Assembly (NCBI GenBank): GCA_944393605.1
Contig: CALYAO010000097.1
Coordinates: 62,001 to 126,000 of the forward strand
From: an uncultured Clostridia bacterium
GTDB lineage: Bacteria; Bacillota; Clostridia; UBA1381; UBA9506
Direction: 5' to 3'
Length of the DNA stretch: 64,000 nucleotides
Positions 16,041 to 24,584 of this stretch are shown here, in pieces. Below the pieces are notes generated by a model. The model worked only from the letters and a program-made list of their open reading frames with translations, did no database searches and was not told where the DNA came from. The position numbers were made by a program, and so were the translations under genes. How positions within the stretch are numbered: position 1 is the stretch's first letter; every line of letters starts with the position of its first letter.

Positions 16041-17776
16041 TGTGCGTCACCCACTCTCTCAATTGCGCCAAACGGACAGACATGCGGGCACAGGCCGCAG
16101 CCCACGCACTGGGTTTCGTCGATGACGGGCCCGCTTTCGGTCAGGGAAATGGCGGGGCACCCCAGCTTCATGCACATCTTGCAGTTTTTGCACTTGTCAT
16201 TGATCCGGTAGCTGCCGGTATAGTGTGCTTTTTTGATGAGCGCACAGGGCCGCTGTGCGATGATGACGGAGGGCTCCTCCGCCGCGACCTCCTCTTTGAC
16301 GATGCGCTCAAATTCTTTTAGCTCAAACGGGTCGGCCACCACAACACGGTCCACACCCACCGCGTGACACAGCTGAACCAGGTCCACCTGCCGCGTGGGC
16401 TCTCCTTTGATGGTGAAGCCGGTGGCGGGGTTGTCCTGATGGCCCGTCATGCCCGTGATGGAGTTGTCCAGGATGATGGTGGTCGTGGTCCCCTTGTTGT
16501 ACACCACGTCCATGAGCCCCGTGATGCCCGAATGCAGGAAGGTAGAGTCCCCCAGGACGGCCACGGTGCCGCGGGAGAAGTCAGCTCCCCGCGCCTTTTC
16601 CATGCCCAGCGCACCCGAGACGCTCGCGCCCATACAGACGATGGTGTCGATGCTGGAAAGCGGCGCGCTGCCGCCCAGCGAGTAGCACCCAATGTCGCCC
16701 GAAACGCGGAGGCCAAGCTTTTTCAGCACGTAAAACACGCCGCGGTGGGAACACCCCGGGCACAGGACGGGCGGCCGCATGGGAACAGGTTCGTCCGCTT
16801 TTCCTGCCGTCTGGGGCACCTCTCCGGTCAGCACCGCACGAATCATGTTTGCGCTGTATTCCCCCAGGAGGGTAAACTTCTCTTTGCCGATGACCTTCGC
16901 GCCGATGGCCTTGCAGTGGGTCTCAATCACGGGATCCAGTTCTTCCATCACATAGCAGGTGTCCACCTGCGAGACAAAATCCAAGATCAGCTTGGTGGGC
17001 AGCGGATGCACCATCCCAAGCTTCAAGAAAGATGCGTTCGGCATGGCCTCCTTGGCATACTGGTAGGTGATGCCGGCGGCGATGATGCCAACCGACCGGT
17101 CCCCCATCTCCACGCGGTTTAGCGGGCTGGTCTCCGCCATCTCCGCGAGCTTCGCCATGCGCTGTTCCACCAAAACGTGCTTGGGCCGCGCATTTGCGGG
17201 CACCATGGCGTACTTGGGGGCGTCTTTCACATAGTCCTTCAAGGGCACGTCCGCCCGGTCCTCCATCTCCACGAGGCTCTGGGAGTGCGCCACGCGGGTG
17301 GTGAGCCGCAGGAACACTGGGGTGTCATACGCCTCGCTCAGCGCGAATGCCTCCTTCATGAACGCCTTACATTCGCCGCTGTCGGCGGGCTCCAGCATAG
17401 GCACCTTCGCAGCCCGCGCATAGTGCCGGCTGTCCTGTTCGTTCTGGGAGCTGTGCATGCCGGGGTCGTCCGCGACGCACAGCACCAGGCCGCCGTTCAC
17501 GCCCGTGTAGGACGCAGTAAACAGCGGGTCGGCGGCGACGTTCACGCCCACGTGCTTCATGCAGGACATGGCGCGCGCCCCAGCAATGGATGCACCCACC
17601 GCGACCTCCACTGCGACCTTTTCGTTGGGCGCCCATTCGGCATACACTTCGTCATATTTGGCAACAAATTCGGTGATCTCGGTGCTCGGCGTCCCCGGAT
17701 AGGATGCCGCGACCCGGACGCCGGCCTCATAGGCCCCGCGTGCGACCGCTTCGTTGCCCAGCATCAGTTTCTTCAT
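16037..17776 (-). CDS. iorA: indolepyruvate:ferredoxin oxidoreductase alpha subunit
   Basis: A 579-residue subunit with an N-terminal pyruvate:ferredoxin oxidoreductase-like domain (starting KLMLGNEAVARGAYEAG). A TPP-binding domain follows at about residues 340-500, with CPGCSHRGVF and GDIGCYSLG. Two [4Fe-4S] motifs lie at the C-terminus, CKNCKMCMKLGCP and CVGCGLCPHVCP. This is the complete IorA layout. Electrons pass from TPP through the two clusters to ferredoxin. The gene begins behind ATGGAGGA, 67 bases after the second paaK gene. Together with the two ligases it implies fermentation of aromatic amino acids with recovery of ATP. Confidence 0.96.
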   Translation of the reverse strand: MKKLMLGNEAVARGAYEAGVRVAASYPGTPSTEITEFVAKYDEVYAEWAPNEKVAVEVAVGASIAGARAMSCMKHVGVNVAADPLFTASYTGVNGGLVLCVADDPGMHSSQNEQDSRHYARAAKVPMLEPADSGECKAFMKEAFALSEAYDTPVFLRLTTRVAHSQSLVEMEDRADVPLKDYVKDAPKYAMVPANARPKHVLVEQRMAKLAEMAETSPLNRVEMGDRSVGIIAAGITYQYAKEAMPNASFLKLGMVHPLPTKLILDFVSQVDTCYVMEELDPVIETHCKAIGAKVIGKEKFTLLGEYSANMIRAVLTGEVPQTAGKADEPVPMRPPVLCPGCSHRGVFYVLKKLGLRVSGDIGCYSLGGSAPLSSIDTIVCMGASVSGALGMEKARGADFSRGTVAVLGDSTFLHSGITGLMDVVYNKGTTTTIILDNSITGMTGHQDNPATGFTIKGEPTRQVDLVQLCHAVGVDRVVVADPFELKEFERIVKEEVAAEEPSVIIAQRPCALIKKAHYTGSYRINDKCKNCKMCMKLGCPAISLTESGPVIDETQCVGCGLCPHVCPFGAIERVGDAQ

Positions 17777-17843
17777 ATTGGTTCCTCCATATAGAGCCTG
17801 CTCGTCTTACATACGAAACTCGGCAGGCGGTGTATTTGTTTGG

Positions 17844-19139
17844 TTAGCGCAGGTCAATGACGTGCTTGGCCTTGCCCGCGGTCCGTTCGATGGTTTTGGG
17901 CTCCACCAGCCGCACCTTGGCGTCGATGCCCAGCACGACGTGCAGCTTGTGGCGCACCTCTTTTTCCAGCTTTTCCAGCTCGGAAAAGCTGTCCAACAGG
18001 GAGGCATCGTCCATCTCCACCTTGACCTCCAGCTGGTCGGTATACCCCTTCTTGGTGACGATGAGCTGGTAGTAGGGACTGATGTGATCGATGTTGACAA
18101 TGACGCTCTCCACCTGGGATGGGAACACATTCACGCCCTTGATGATGAGCATGTCGTCGCTTCTGCCCTGGATCTTCGCGATGCGCCGCAGCGTCCGCCC
18201 GCACTGGCAGGGCTCGTCGATGAGATAGGTGATGTCCTTGGTGCGGTACCGCAGGATGGGCAGGCCCTCCTTGTTGATGGTGGTGATGACCAGCTCGCCC
18301 TTTTCACCCACCGGGAGCACCTCCCCCGTCTTGGGGTCGATGATTTCGGGAATGAAGCAGTCCTCCTGGACGTGCTGCCCGCACTTGTACATGCACTCCC
18401 CTGCAACGCCTGGCCCCATGACCTCAGACAGGCCATAGTTCTCCGTTGCGAGAACGCCCAGCTTTTCCTCTAGAATCGCGCGCATCTCCTCGGTATGCCC
18501 CTCGGCGCCCAGCATGGCGATGCGGAGTTTTAAGTCATCCTTTGTGACCCCCATCTCCTCCATGACCTCCGCCATATACAGCGCATAGGACGGGGTGGCG
18601 ACTAATATGGTGGCCCCAAAGTCCTGCATGAGCATGATCTGCTTTTCGGTGTTGCCGCTTGAGGTGGGAACCACGGTGCAGCCCACCTTCTCCATGCCAT
18701 AGTGGAGGCCGAAGGCCCCCGTGAACAGGCCATAGCCAAAGGCAATCTGGGTGATATCGTCCGCGTTGCCGCCCACCTGGAAGATGAGCCGCGCGATGAG
18801 GTCACTCCAAACGTCCAGGTCGTGCTTGGTATAGCCCACCACAGTGGGCTTGCCCGTCGTGCCGCTGGACGCGTGCACCCGGACGATCTGGCGCATGGGC
18901 ACCGCAAACATCCCGAACGGATAGTTGTCCCGCAGATCGTCTTTCACCGTAAAGGGCAGCCGCGCCAGGTCGGACAGCTGCCGGATGTCATCGGGTTTTA
19001 CGCCCGCCGCGTCCAGCTTGTTGCGATACAGCGGGACGGTCTCGTAACAGGTTCGCACGGTTTTTTGCAGCCGCGCGAGCTGCAGCGCGTCCATATCGCT
19101 GCGTCCCATGCATTCAATCTCTTTTTGAAAGTATTCCAT
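17844..19139 (-). CDS. paaK: phenylacetate-CoA ligase (second paaK-type gene)
   Basis: A 431-residue paralogue of the ligase encoded at 13965, with the same ordered motifs: [27 protein letters not shown] and [19 protein letters not shown]. The two are clearly related but differ through much of their length, so this is not a recent copy. They may prefer different aryl acids, such as phenylacetate and indoleacetate, which is inference. The gene sits between the symporter and iorA in the same orientation, 44 bases after the symporter stop. Confidence 0.9.
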   Translation of the reverse strand: MEYFQKEIECMGRSDMDALQLARLQKTVRTCYETVPLYRNKLDAAGVKPDDIRQLSDLARLPFTVKDDLRDNYPFGMFAVPMRQIVRVHASSGTTGKPTVVGYTKHDLDVWSDLIARLIFQVGGNADDITQIAFGYGLFTGAFGLHYGMEKVGCTVVPTSSGNTEKQIMLMQDFGATILVATPSYALYMAEVMEEMGVTKDDLKLRIAMLGAEGHTEEMRAILEEKLGVLATENYGLSEVMGPGVAGECMYKCGQHVQEDCFIPEIIDPKTGEVLPVGEKGELVITTINKEGLPILRYRTKDITYLIDEPCQCGRTLRRIAKIQGRSDDMLIIKGVNVFPSQVESVIVNIDHISPYYQLIVTKKGYTDQLEVKVEMDDASLLDSFSELEKLEKEVRHKLHVVLGIDAKVRLVEPKTIERTAGKAKHVIDLR

Positions 19140-19183
19140 GTCAGCCCATGCCTCTTTTCTTTATATTCCGATTTTGGCCGGCA

Positions 19184-20740
19184 TTACCGGTCGGTTTTTG
19201 CAAGGTCAGTAAATACATTCGCAAGGTGCGCTTGGTCATATTTTTTGGTAAACAAGCTCACCACGGGCACCACGATCACCGATGCAATCAGCGCAACCAC
19301 GCCCATGTTCTGTGACATGCTGCTCGCAAGCGTAAAGCCCGCCGCCGGCCCATCCGGGCAGGTCAGCACATACCACAGTGTCCCGCCGCCCACGACGACG
19401 AGCCCCGTCAGCATGCCGCACCAAGCACCTGCGCGGGTAGTTCCCTTCCAGTACAGCCCCCAGATGTAAGGCCCAATGAAGCAGCCGGCCACCACGCCCC
19501 ACGAGAAGCTCGTGAGCTGCATAATAAACGCGATCTTGAAGGACGCAAACAAAAAGGACAGCACCACAAACAGCAGGCACAGCGACCGCATGATGATCAT
19601 TTGGTGCTTTTGCTGGTAGTTGGGTTTCACGACGGGGATGAGGTCCACCGCGATGGCAGAACTGGAGGTCAGCACAATGGCAGACAGGGTGGACATGGAT
19701 GCAGACAGCACCAGCAGCATGACCACCGACAGCACAATGTTGCCCAGAACGCCATGCCCCAGCGCCGTCACCAGCATCTCGGGCACCACGGCGTCAAAGT
19801 TGCCGTTTGGCAGCGTATTGTTTAGGATGAGCCGCCCAAACGTGCCCACCACGTAAGCTCCAACACCAATGATGATGGCAAAGCCGGTAGAGACGATGGC
19901 AGCTTTCTTGATGTTGCGCGTATCATCAATCGCATAGTATTTGTGGATCATCTGGGGCAGGCCCCAGGTGCCCAGGCTGGTGAGCAGCACGTTCATCAGC
20001 AAAAATGCCCACATATTGCCCCCCAGAGGATGCACCAGGTTGGGATCAATCTCCGCGAGCTGAGAGAACCCATTTGCAAACCCGCCCACCGCAGGGTTGT
20101 ATACAATCATAACTACCATGATAACAACGCCGACGATCATGATGATGCCCTGGATGAAGTCGGTGAGTACCGTCGCAAGATACCCGCCCAGCACGAGATA
20201 CACCGCCGTCAGCACCGCGATGATGGCCATGCAGTAAATCTCGGGCGAAACGCCCGGAATCAGGTTCCCCAGGGACGGGAAGATGGAAGCAAACAGATAT
20301 CCCAGCCCCTTATACACCGTCGCACAGTAAGGCACCAAAAACACAAAGATGATGAGCGCAGCATAGACCTTCATGCGTTTACTCAAAAACCGCGCTTCAA
20401 AGAACTCCGGCATGGTGGACGCGGACAGCGTATGCGTCATGGTGCGGGTGCGCCGCGCGAGCAGGGCCCAGGCGAGCAGGCAGCCGATGAGCGCATTGCC
20501 GATCCCAATCCAGATGCCGCCGATACCGACCTCCCAGCCCGTTTTGCCGGCATATCCCACAAAAATAACAGCCGAAAAATAGGAGGTTCCATATGCAAAG
20601 GCGCTGATCCACGGACCAATCTTACGGCCGCCCAGCAAAAAGCCATCCATGGTCTTGGTCTTTCGGGAGGAATATACCCCGATGGCAATCATCAGAGCGG
20701 CAAACAGCACGAGAAATAAAAGCGCGATCATCTCTGTCAT
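19184..20740 (-). CDS. sodium:solute symporter (SSS family)
   Basis: A 518-residue transporter with about 13 hydrophobic segments, matching the sodium/solute symporter family (PutP/PanF-like). Signatures include LGGRKIGPWISAFAYGTSYFSA near the N-terminus (residues ~36-57) and the ASMSTLSAIVLTSSSAIA region near residue 345, which contributes to Na+ binding in the family. It heads the probable operon with paaK, iorA, iorB and paaK, so an aromatic amino or organic acid is a plausible substrate, but this is not readable from sequence. Na+ exported by the OadB pump could drive it. A good promoter lies about 110 bases upstream. Confidence 0.88.
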   Translation of the reverse strand: MTEMIALLFLVLFAALMIAIGVYSSRKTKTMDGFLLGGRKIGPWISAFAYGTSYFSAVIFVGYAGKTGWEVGIGGIWIGIGNALIGCLLAWALLARRTRTMTHTLSASTMPEFFEARFLSKRMKVYAALIIFVFLVPYCATVYKGLGYLFASIFPSLGNLIPGVSPEIYCMAIIAVLTAVYLVLGGYLATVLTDFIQGIIMIVGVVIMVVMIVYNPAVGGFANGFSQLAEIDPNLVHPLGGNMWAFLLMNVLLTSLGTWGLPQMIHKYYAIDDTRNIKKAAIVSTGFAIIIGVGAYVVGTFGRLILNNTLPNGNFDAVVPEMLVTALGHGVLGNIVLSVVMLLVLSASMSTLSAIVLTSSSAIAVDLIPVVKPNYQQKHQMIIMRSLCLLFVVLSFLFASFKIAFIMQLTSFSWGVVAGCFIGPYIWGLYWKGTTRAGAWCGMLTGLVVVGGGTLWYVLTCPDGPAAGFTLASSMSQNMGVVALIASVIVVPVVSLFTKKYDQAHLANVFTDLAKTDR

Positions 20741-20849
20741 AGTAAAACCCCTTTTGTCTTATAAATCAATCTGAATAGAAAGCCACAGAATGAGGCATAC
20801 TGTCAAGATGACCATACCTGTGCTTTTCTATCATATTACTATCTATCTC

Positions 20850-20878
20850 ATTGTACAATGAAACCCGCCAAAAGTCAA
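20850..20878 (-). promoter_or_regulatory. promoter of the symporter-paaK-ior operon
   Basis: On the minus strand TTGACT (20873-20878) and TACAAT (20850-20855) are spaced by 17 bases. The leader to the symporter start is about 100 bases. This 400-base divergent region contains no gene. Confidence 0.65.
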
Positions 20879-21001
20879 CAAAAAGTTCGTCCGTCCGCCA
20901 CTGCTTGCCAGTCAAATAAAACGCATGTACCACGCGGAAGAATCTTTGGAAATAAATGGAACGTCGGCGCAAAAAAATTGTGGAAATGATGGAAAAAAGC
21001 A

Positions 21002-21030
21002 TTGCGTTTGGGGAAAAAAACGTATATAAT
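21002..21030 (+). promoter_or_regulatory. promoter of mreB-fabZ
   Basis: TTGCGT (21002-21007) and a perfect TATAAT (21025-21030) are spaced by 17 bases, leaving a leader of about 100 bases before mreB. Confidence 0.65.
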
Positions 21031-21140
21031 GTAGCTGTATTTTTATCATATAAAGGGCATGAAATGGAAGCAATTGGGGTATCGCATTGCGGCTACGCTT
21101 CACGGACATGACTACCAAAGAGTGACTGGAGGAGATGCAT

Positions 21141-22163
21141 TTGTTCGGATTTGGACAGGACATTGGGATTGATCTGGGAACGGCAACAATCCTGGTGTAC
21201 GTGAAGGGGAAAGGGGTTGTTTTGCAGGAACCCTCCGTCGTAGCCATCGACACCTATACCAATAAGGTCCTAAAGGTGGGCGCGGAAGCGCAGGAGATGA
21301 TCGGCAGGACGCCGGGCAACATCGTTGCCATCCGTCCCTTGCGGGACGGCGTGATCTCGGACTATGACACCACCGAAAAGATGATCAAATATTTCCTAAA
21401 GAAGGTGTGCGGCGCGTCTTTCTTTAAGCCCCGGGTCATGGTCTGCGTACCCAGCCAGGTGACCGAGGTGGAGGAGCGCGCGGTGTTGGATGCGGCGGCT
21501 CAGGCGGGTGCGCGCAAGACCTACATCATTGAAGAGCCCATCGCCGCGGCCATCGGCGCAGGGCTGGACATCACCAAGCCCTATGGGCACCTCATTGTGG
21601 ACATCGGCGGCGGCACGACGGATGTCGCGGTCATCTCGCTGGGCGAGATTGTGGTGAGCAGCTCCATCAAGGTCGCAGGAGACAAGTTTGACGAGGCGGT
21701 GACGCGGTATATCCGCAAAAAATACAACATGATGATCGGAGACCGGACGGCGGAGGAGCTCAAGATCAACGTGGGATGCGTGTATCCCCGGCCCGTGCCC
21801 CTCACCATGGAGGTCAAGGGCCGGTGCCTGCTCACGGGGCTGCCCCGTGTCATTGAGATCTCCAGCGAGGAGATGTTAGAGGCGCTGGACGAATGTGCGG
21901 CGCAGATCGTGGAGGCGGTGCACTCGGTCCTGGAGCGGACGCCGCCCGAGCTGGTTGGGGACATCTCCACCAACGGCATCCTGCTCACGGGGGGCGGCAG
22001 CCTCATTTCAGGGCTGGATAAGCTCATCAGCCGGGAGACGGGGCTGGATGTGGAGATTGCGGAGGACGCGGTTCTGTGCGTCGCCAAAGGAACGGGCATG
22101 TCGCTGGATTATATCGACCAAATCAACCAAACCAACACCGCGGGGAAGGGCCGCGCCAGATAA
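21141..22163 (+). CDS. mreB: rod shape-determining protein MreB
   Basis: A 340-residue bacterial actin homologue. The phosphate-1 motif DIGIDLGTATILVYVKGKG, GRTPGNIVAIRPL, the phosphate-2 motif VDIGGGTTDVAVISLG and the adenosine motif near ILLTGGGSLISG are all in place. It polymerises under the membrane and directs wall synthesis, so the cell is probably rod-shaped. TTG 21141 is the better start because GGAGGAG lies six bases ahead of it; the ATG two codons earlier touches that site. MreB and Mbl are hard to separate by eye. fabZ follows after 24 bases. Confidence 0.93.
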   Translation: MFGFGQDIGIDLGTATILVYVKGKGVVLQEPSVVAIDTYTNKVLKVGAEAQEMIGRTPGNIVAIRPLRDGVISDYDTTEKMIKYFLKKVCGASFFKPRVMVCVPSQVTEVEERAVLDAAAQAGARKTYIIEEPIAAAIGAGLDITKPYGHLIVDIGGGTTDVAVISLGEIVVSSSIKVAGDKFDEAVTRYIRKKYNMMIGDRTAEELKINVGCVYPRPVPLTMEVKGRCLLTGLPRVIEISSEEMLEALDECAAQIVEAVHSVLERTPPELVGDISTNGILLTGGGSLISGLDKLISRETGLDVEIAEDAVLCVAKGTGMSLDYIDQINQTNTAGKGRAR

Positions 22164-22187
22164 CTAGAAAAAGGAGCATTGTTCGCT

Positions 22188-22622
22188 ATGATATCCATTG
22201 AAGAGATTCAGAAAGTCATTCCCCATCGGTATCCGTTTTTGCTGGTGGACCGGATTTTGGAGCTGGAGCCGGGCGTGCGCGCGGTGGGGCTGAAGAACGT
22301 GAGCCGCAACGAATGGTATTTTGACGGGCACTTTCCGGGCTACCCCGTGATGCCGGGCGCGCTCATCGCGGAATCCCTCGCCCAGGTGGGGGCATACGCG
22401 ATTTTGTGTACCGAGGAAAACAAGGGCAAGATCGGGATGTTTACGGGCATGAATAACTTCAAATTCCGCCGGCAGGTTGTGCCGGGGGATACGCTGACGC
22501 TGGAGGCGGAGCTGACCGCGTTCCGCCGCGGCATGGGCAAGGCCAATGTGAAGGCGACGGTGGACGGGCAGCTGGCCGCAAGCGGGGAGATCTCCTTTGC
22601 GCTGGTGGATGCCGGCAAGTAA
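22188..22622 (+). CDS. fabZ: 3-hydroxyacyl-ACP dehydratase FabZ
   Basis: A 144-residue hot-dog-fold dehydratase of type II fatty acid synthesis. The [12 protein letters not shown] opening, the catalytic histidine in [12 protein letters not shown] and the catalytic glutamate in LIAESLAQ are intact, and the length is normal. It removes water from 3-hydroxyacyl-ACP. The gene follows mreB, an arrangement seen in other Bacillota. ATG 22188 is used; a TTG three codons earlier is too close to AAGGAG. Its last 57 bases reappear in decayed form at 47995. Confidence 0.95.
   Translation: MISIEEIQKVIPHRYPFLLVDRILELEPGVRAVGLKNVSRNEWYFDGHFPGYPVMPGALIAESLAQVGAYAILCTEENKGKIGMFTGMNNFKFRRQVVPGDTLTLEAELTAFRRGMGKANVKATVDGQLAASGEISFALVDAGK
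22566..22622 (+). repeat. fabZ 3' end, left member of a direct repeat
   Basis: The final 57 bases of fabZ, from GGGCAGCTGG to the stop codon, match 47995-48050 in the same orientation with about six substitutions and one deleted base. Similarity stops abruptly at the stop codon. This is the pattern left when an element integrates at a gene's 3' end. Confidence 0.7.
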
Positions 22623-22647
22623 CACGAACAACAAAAGGATATATTGT

Positions 22648-22678
22648 AAGGGTAGGCCACAATTTGGCCTACCCTTTT
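22648..22678 (+). terminator. terminator after fabZ
   Basis: AAGGGTAGGCC pairs with GGCCTACCCTT around a seven-base loop and ends in four T residues. Confidence 0.65.
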
Positions 22679-22830
22679 GGTTTGTGTTGAACAACACGGG
22701 GTACCGCGGGGCTTTCTGCGCGTTCGGCCCCGTCATGCCGCATATCACGGATACAGCAGCTTGCGATATATACATCGCCATGATATTCCCTATCCGCTAT
22801 GGATCTCCGCTCTGCTACGCGCGCCCATTT

Positions 22831-24570
22831 TTATGGCGCGTCCGCAATCTCCTCCAGCAGCACGCCATCCACCCACTGTTGCGAAGCACTGTGATTTTGC
22901 ACAAAGGGCACAATCCCGCGCTTACACGTCACCGCTAGCCGACGTCCGTATGCGGTGCACTCGGTATGGAGGCAATCGTCTATCCATTCGCTTTTTGCCG
23001 CGACGGGCTGTGCCTGAGGTCCGATGTTTAGCGTGAATGCCGCGACGGCATCCGGGATATCCGCATAGCGGAATACCGTTTTCGGGCCGTGGTACAACAC
23101 CACATCAAAGCTGATGCGATCGTCTGTTTGCGACACGGTGTATTGAATCTGCTCCTGGGCAAAAGCAGCATGGCAAAATGCCAAACAAATGCGAATGCCA
23201 TTGCAATGGAATGTGATGGCATGGTCAGACGGTTCGGCCTGTATATCTGAAATGGCGCCGGATAACGAAAACCGAATTCGCAGGTCGCTCGCCTCCAACT
23301 GTCCGTTCGTTATTGTGTCCAAGCATACATGCCGATCCCCACGGTCACTGGTAATGTTGCATTGTCCGAGGACGACATCCTGCTCCTGCACACAGTGGAT
23401 ATTTGCGCTGGAAAAATCATAAAAATCATGCAAAAACTGCATGCGAAAACATATGAGCGCATCCTTGGTGCCGCAATAGCCAATGAGAGGGCGGATCTGG
23501 TCCCAGAATTCAGACCGGTTAAAGCTTCCAACGGTATAGTTTGGCGCTATAAACTGGGAGACCACCTGTGGAAACGCATAAAAGGGATAGGTGAATCCCC
23601 GCATGTTCCTATGTCGGAAGAACCCAGGATGCAGGGTTGTAAAGCGGTCTTGAAACGCTGTGCCGCACGAGAGCCGCGTCCGAAAGGTCATACATCCCGC
23701 TTCCTGCGGCAGCTTGCCAAAGGCAGCCATCGCCAGCCGCGTCCGTTCATCTTCCGTCGGGAAATCACGGTACCGTCTGGCATTGGGGCCCGTCCACACC
23801 GCAAGCTGCGGGTGATAGTGATAGGAAATCATATCCCAAAGCAGCCGGTTCAGCGCCACCGCATCCGCTTTGGTCTGTTCATCCTGCGCATGCCGTACCA
23901 AAAGCGCCATGTCATCCGCAGCGACCATGGAATAGGTGGGACTGTTGTACTCATAAAAACCGCCCATCGCGACCGTAAAGCATAGGAGCTCATGCAGCTT
24001 CTTTCGCCCATATGCCAACAATTCCGCATGATTCGTGAGCTGCCCGGTCACAATGGTGACGTAACAATCCATCACAACGACATTGGTATAATGCAATTCC
24101 ATGTTTCGCCGCATGATACAGGCACACGCCATCTGGCATGCTTGCTCCGCCTTGTGTGCCAGCTCTGTGCCAAGGGTTTCCCGGTGGTCTATTAAGGCCT
24201 GCAACAAGAACTTCGCGCAAAAATCCGCCCAGTTCCAGTCGGGGTCTGTCATCTCCGAGAGGTCTTCCTCTGGGAAATATGGCCACAGGCCATATGTATT
24301 GCTGTGCGGGTCGGTATCCTGCAGGGCAACTGCGCGGGCGATGATATCCCGCGCGCGGGCACAGTCCGCCGCTCTGCCGCCATCCAGCAATGCCGCAGCA
24401 TACTCCAGCGACTCGCGCACCGTATGCCGGACGCCATCCCCTAGGCTGGAATGCCAGCCCCGCGTCTGATACTCCTCCTGTAGCAAATGCTCCGTGTCGT
24501 CATAACACACACCGCGTTTGTCCAGCATCGCGAGATGCAGCGCGCGTTCTTGTTCCGTTTCAAAAATCAT
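22831..24570 (-). CDS. uncharacterised cytoplasmic protein of a glycan locus, possibly alpha/alpha-toroid
   Basis: A 579-residue protein with no signal peptide. The N-terminal two thirds are rich in helices with recurrent aromatic patches, including NWADFCAKFLLQAL, HYTNVVVMDCYV and YEYNSPTYSMVAADD. This resembles alpha/alpha-toroid enzymes such as heparinase-like lyases or unsaturated-glycan hydrolases. The last ~170 residues look beta-rich. I do not recognise the family with certainty. It is the last gene of the six-gene run and starts 14 bases after the stop of the secreted GH39-like gene, so it probably handles imported oligosaccharides inside the cell. ATG 24570 lies behind AAAGGATGGGGG. 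Confidence 0.6.
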   Translation of the reverse strand: MIFETEQERALHLAMLDKRGVCYDDTEHLLQEEYQTRGWHSSLGDGVRHTVRESLEYAAALLDGGRAADCARARDIIARAVALQDTDPHSNTYGLWPYFPEEDLSEMTDPDWNWADFCAKFLLQALIDHRETLGTELAHKAEQACQMACACIMRRNMELHYTNVVVMDCYVTIVTGQLTNHAELLAYGRKKLHELLCFTVAMGGFYEYNSPTYSMVAADDMALLVRHAQDEQTKADAVALNRLLWDMISYHYHPQLAVWTGPNARRYRDFPTEDERTRLAMAAFGKLPQEAGCMTFRTRLSCGTAFQDRFTTLHPGFFRHRNMRGFTYPFYAFPQVVSQFIAPNYTVGSFNRSEFWDQIRPLIGYCGTKDALICFRMQFLHDFYDFSSANIHCVQEQDVVLGQCNITSDRGDRHVCLDTITNGQLEASDLRIRFSLSGAISDIQAEPSDHAITFHCNGIRICLAFCHAAFAQEQIQYTVSQTDDRISFDVVLYHGPKTVFRYADIPDAVAAFTLNIGPQAQPVAAKSEWIDDCLHTECTAYGRRLAVTCKRGIVPFVQNHSASQQWVDGVLLEEIADAP

Positions 24571-24584
24571 GATCCCCCATCCTT

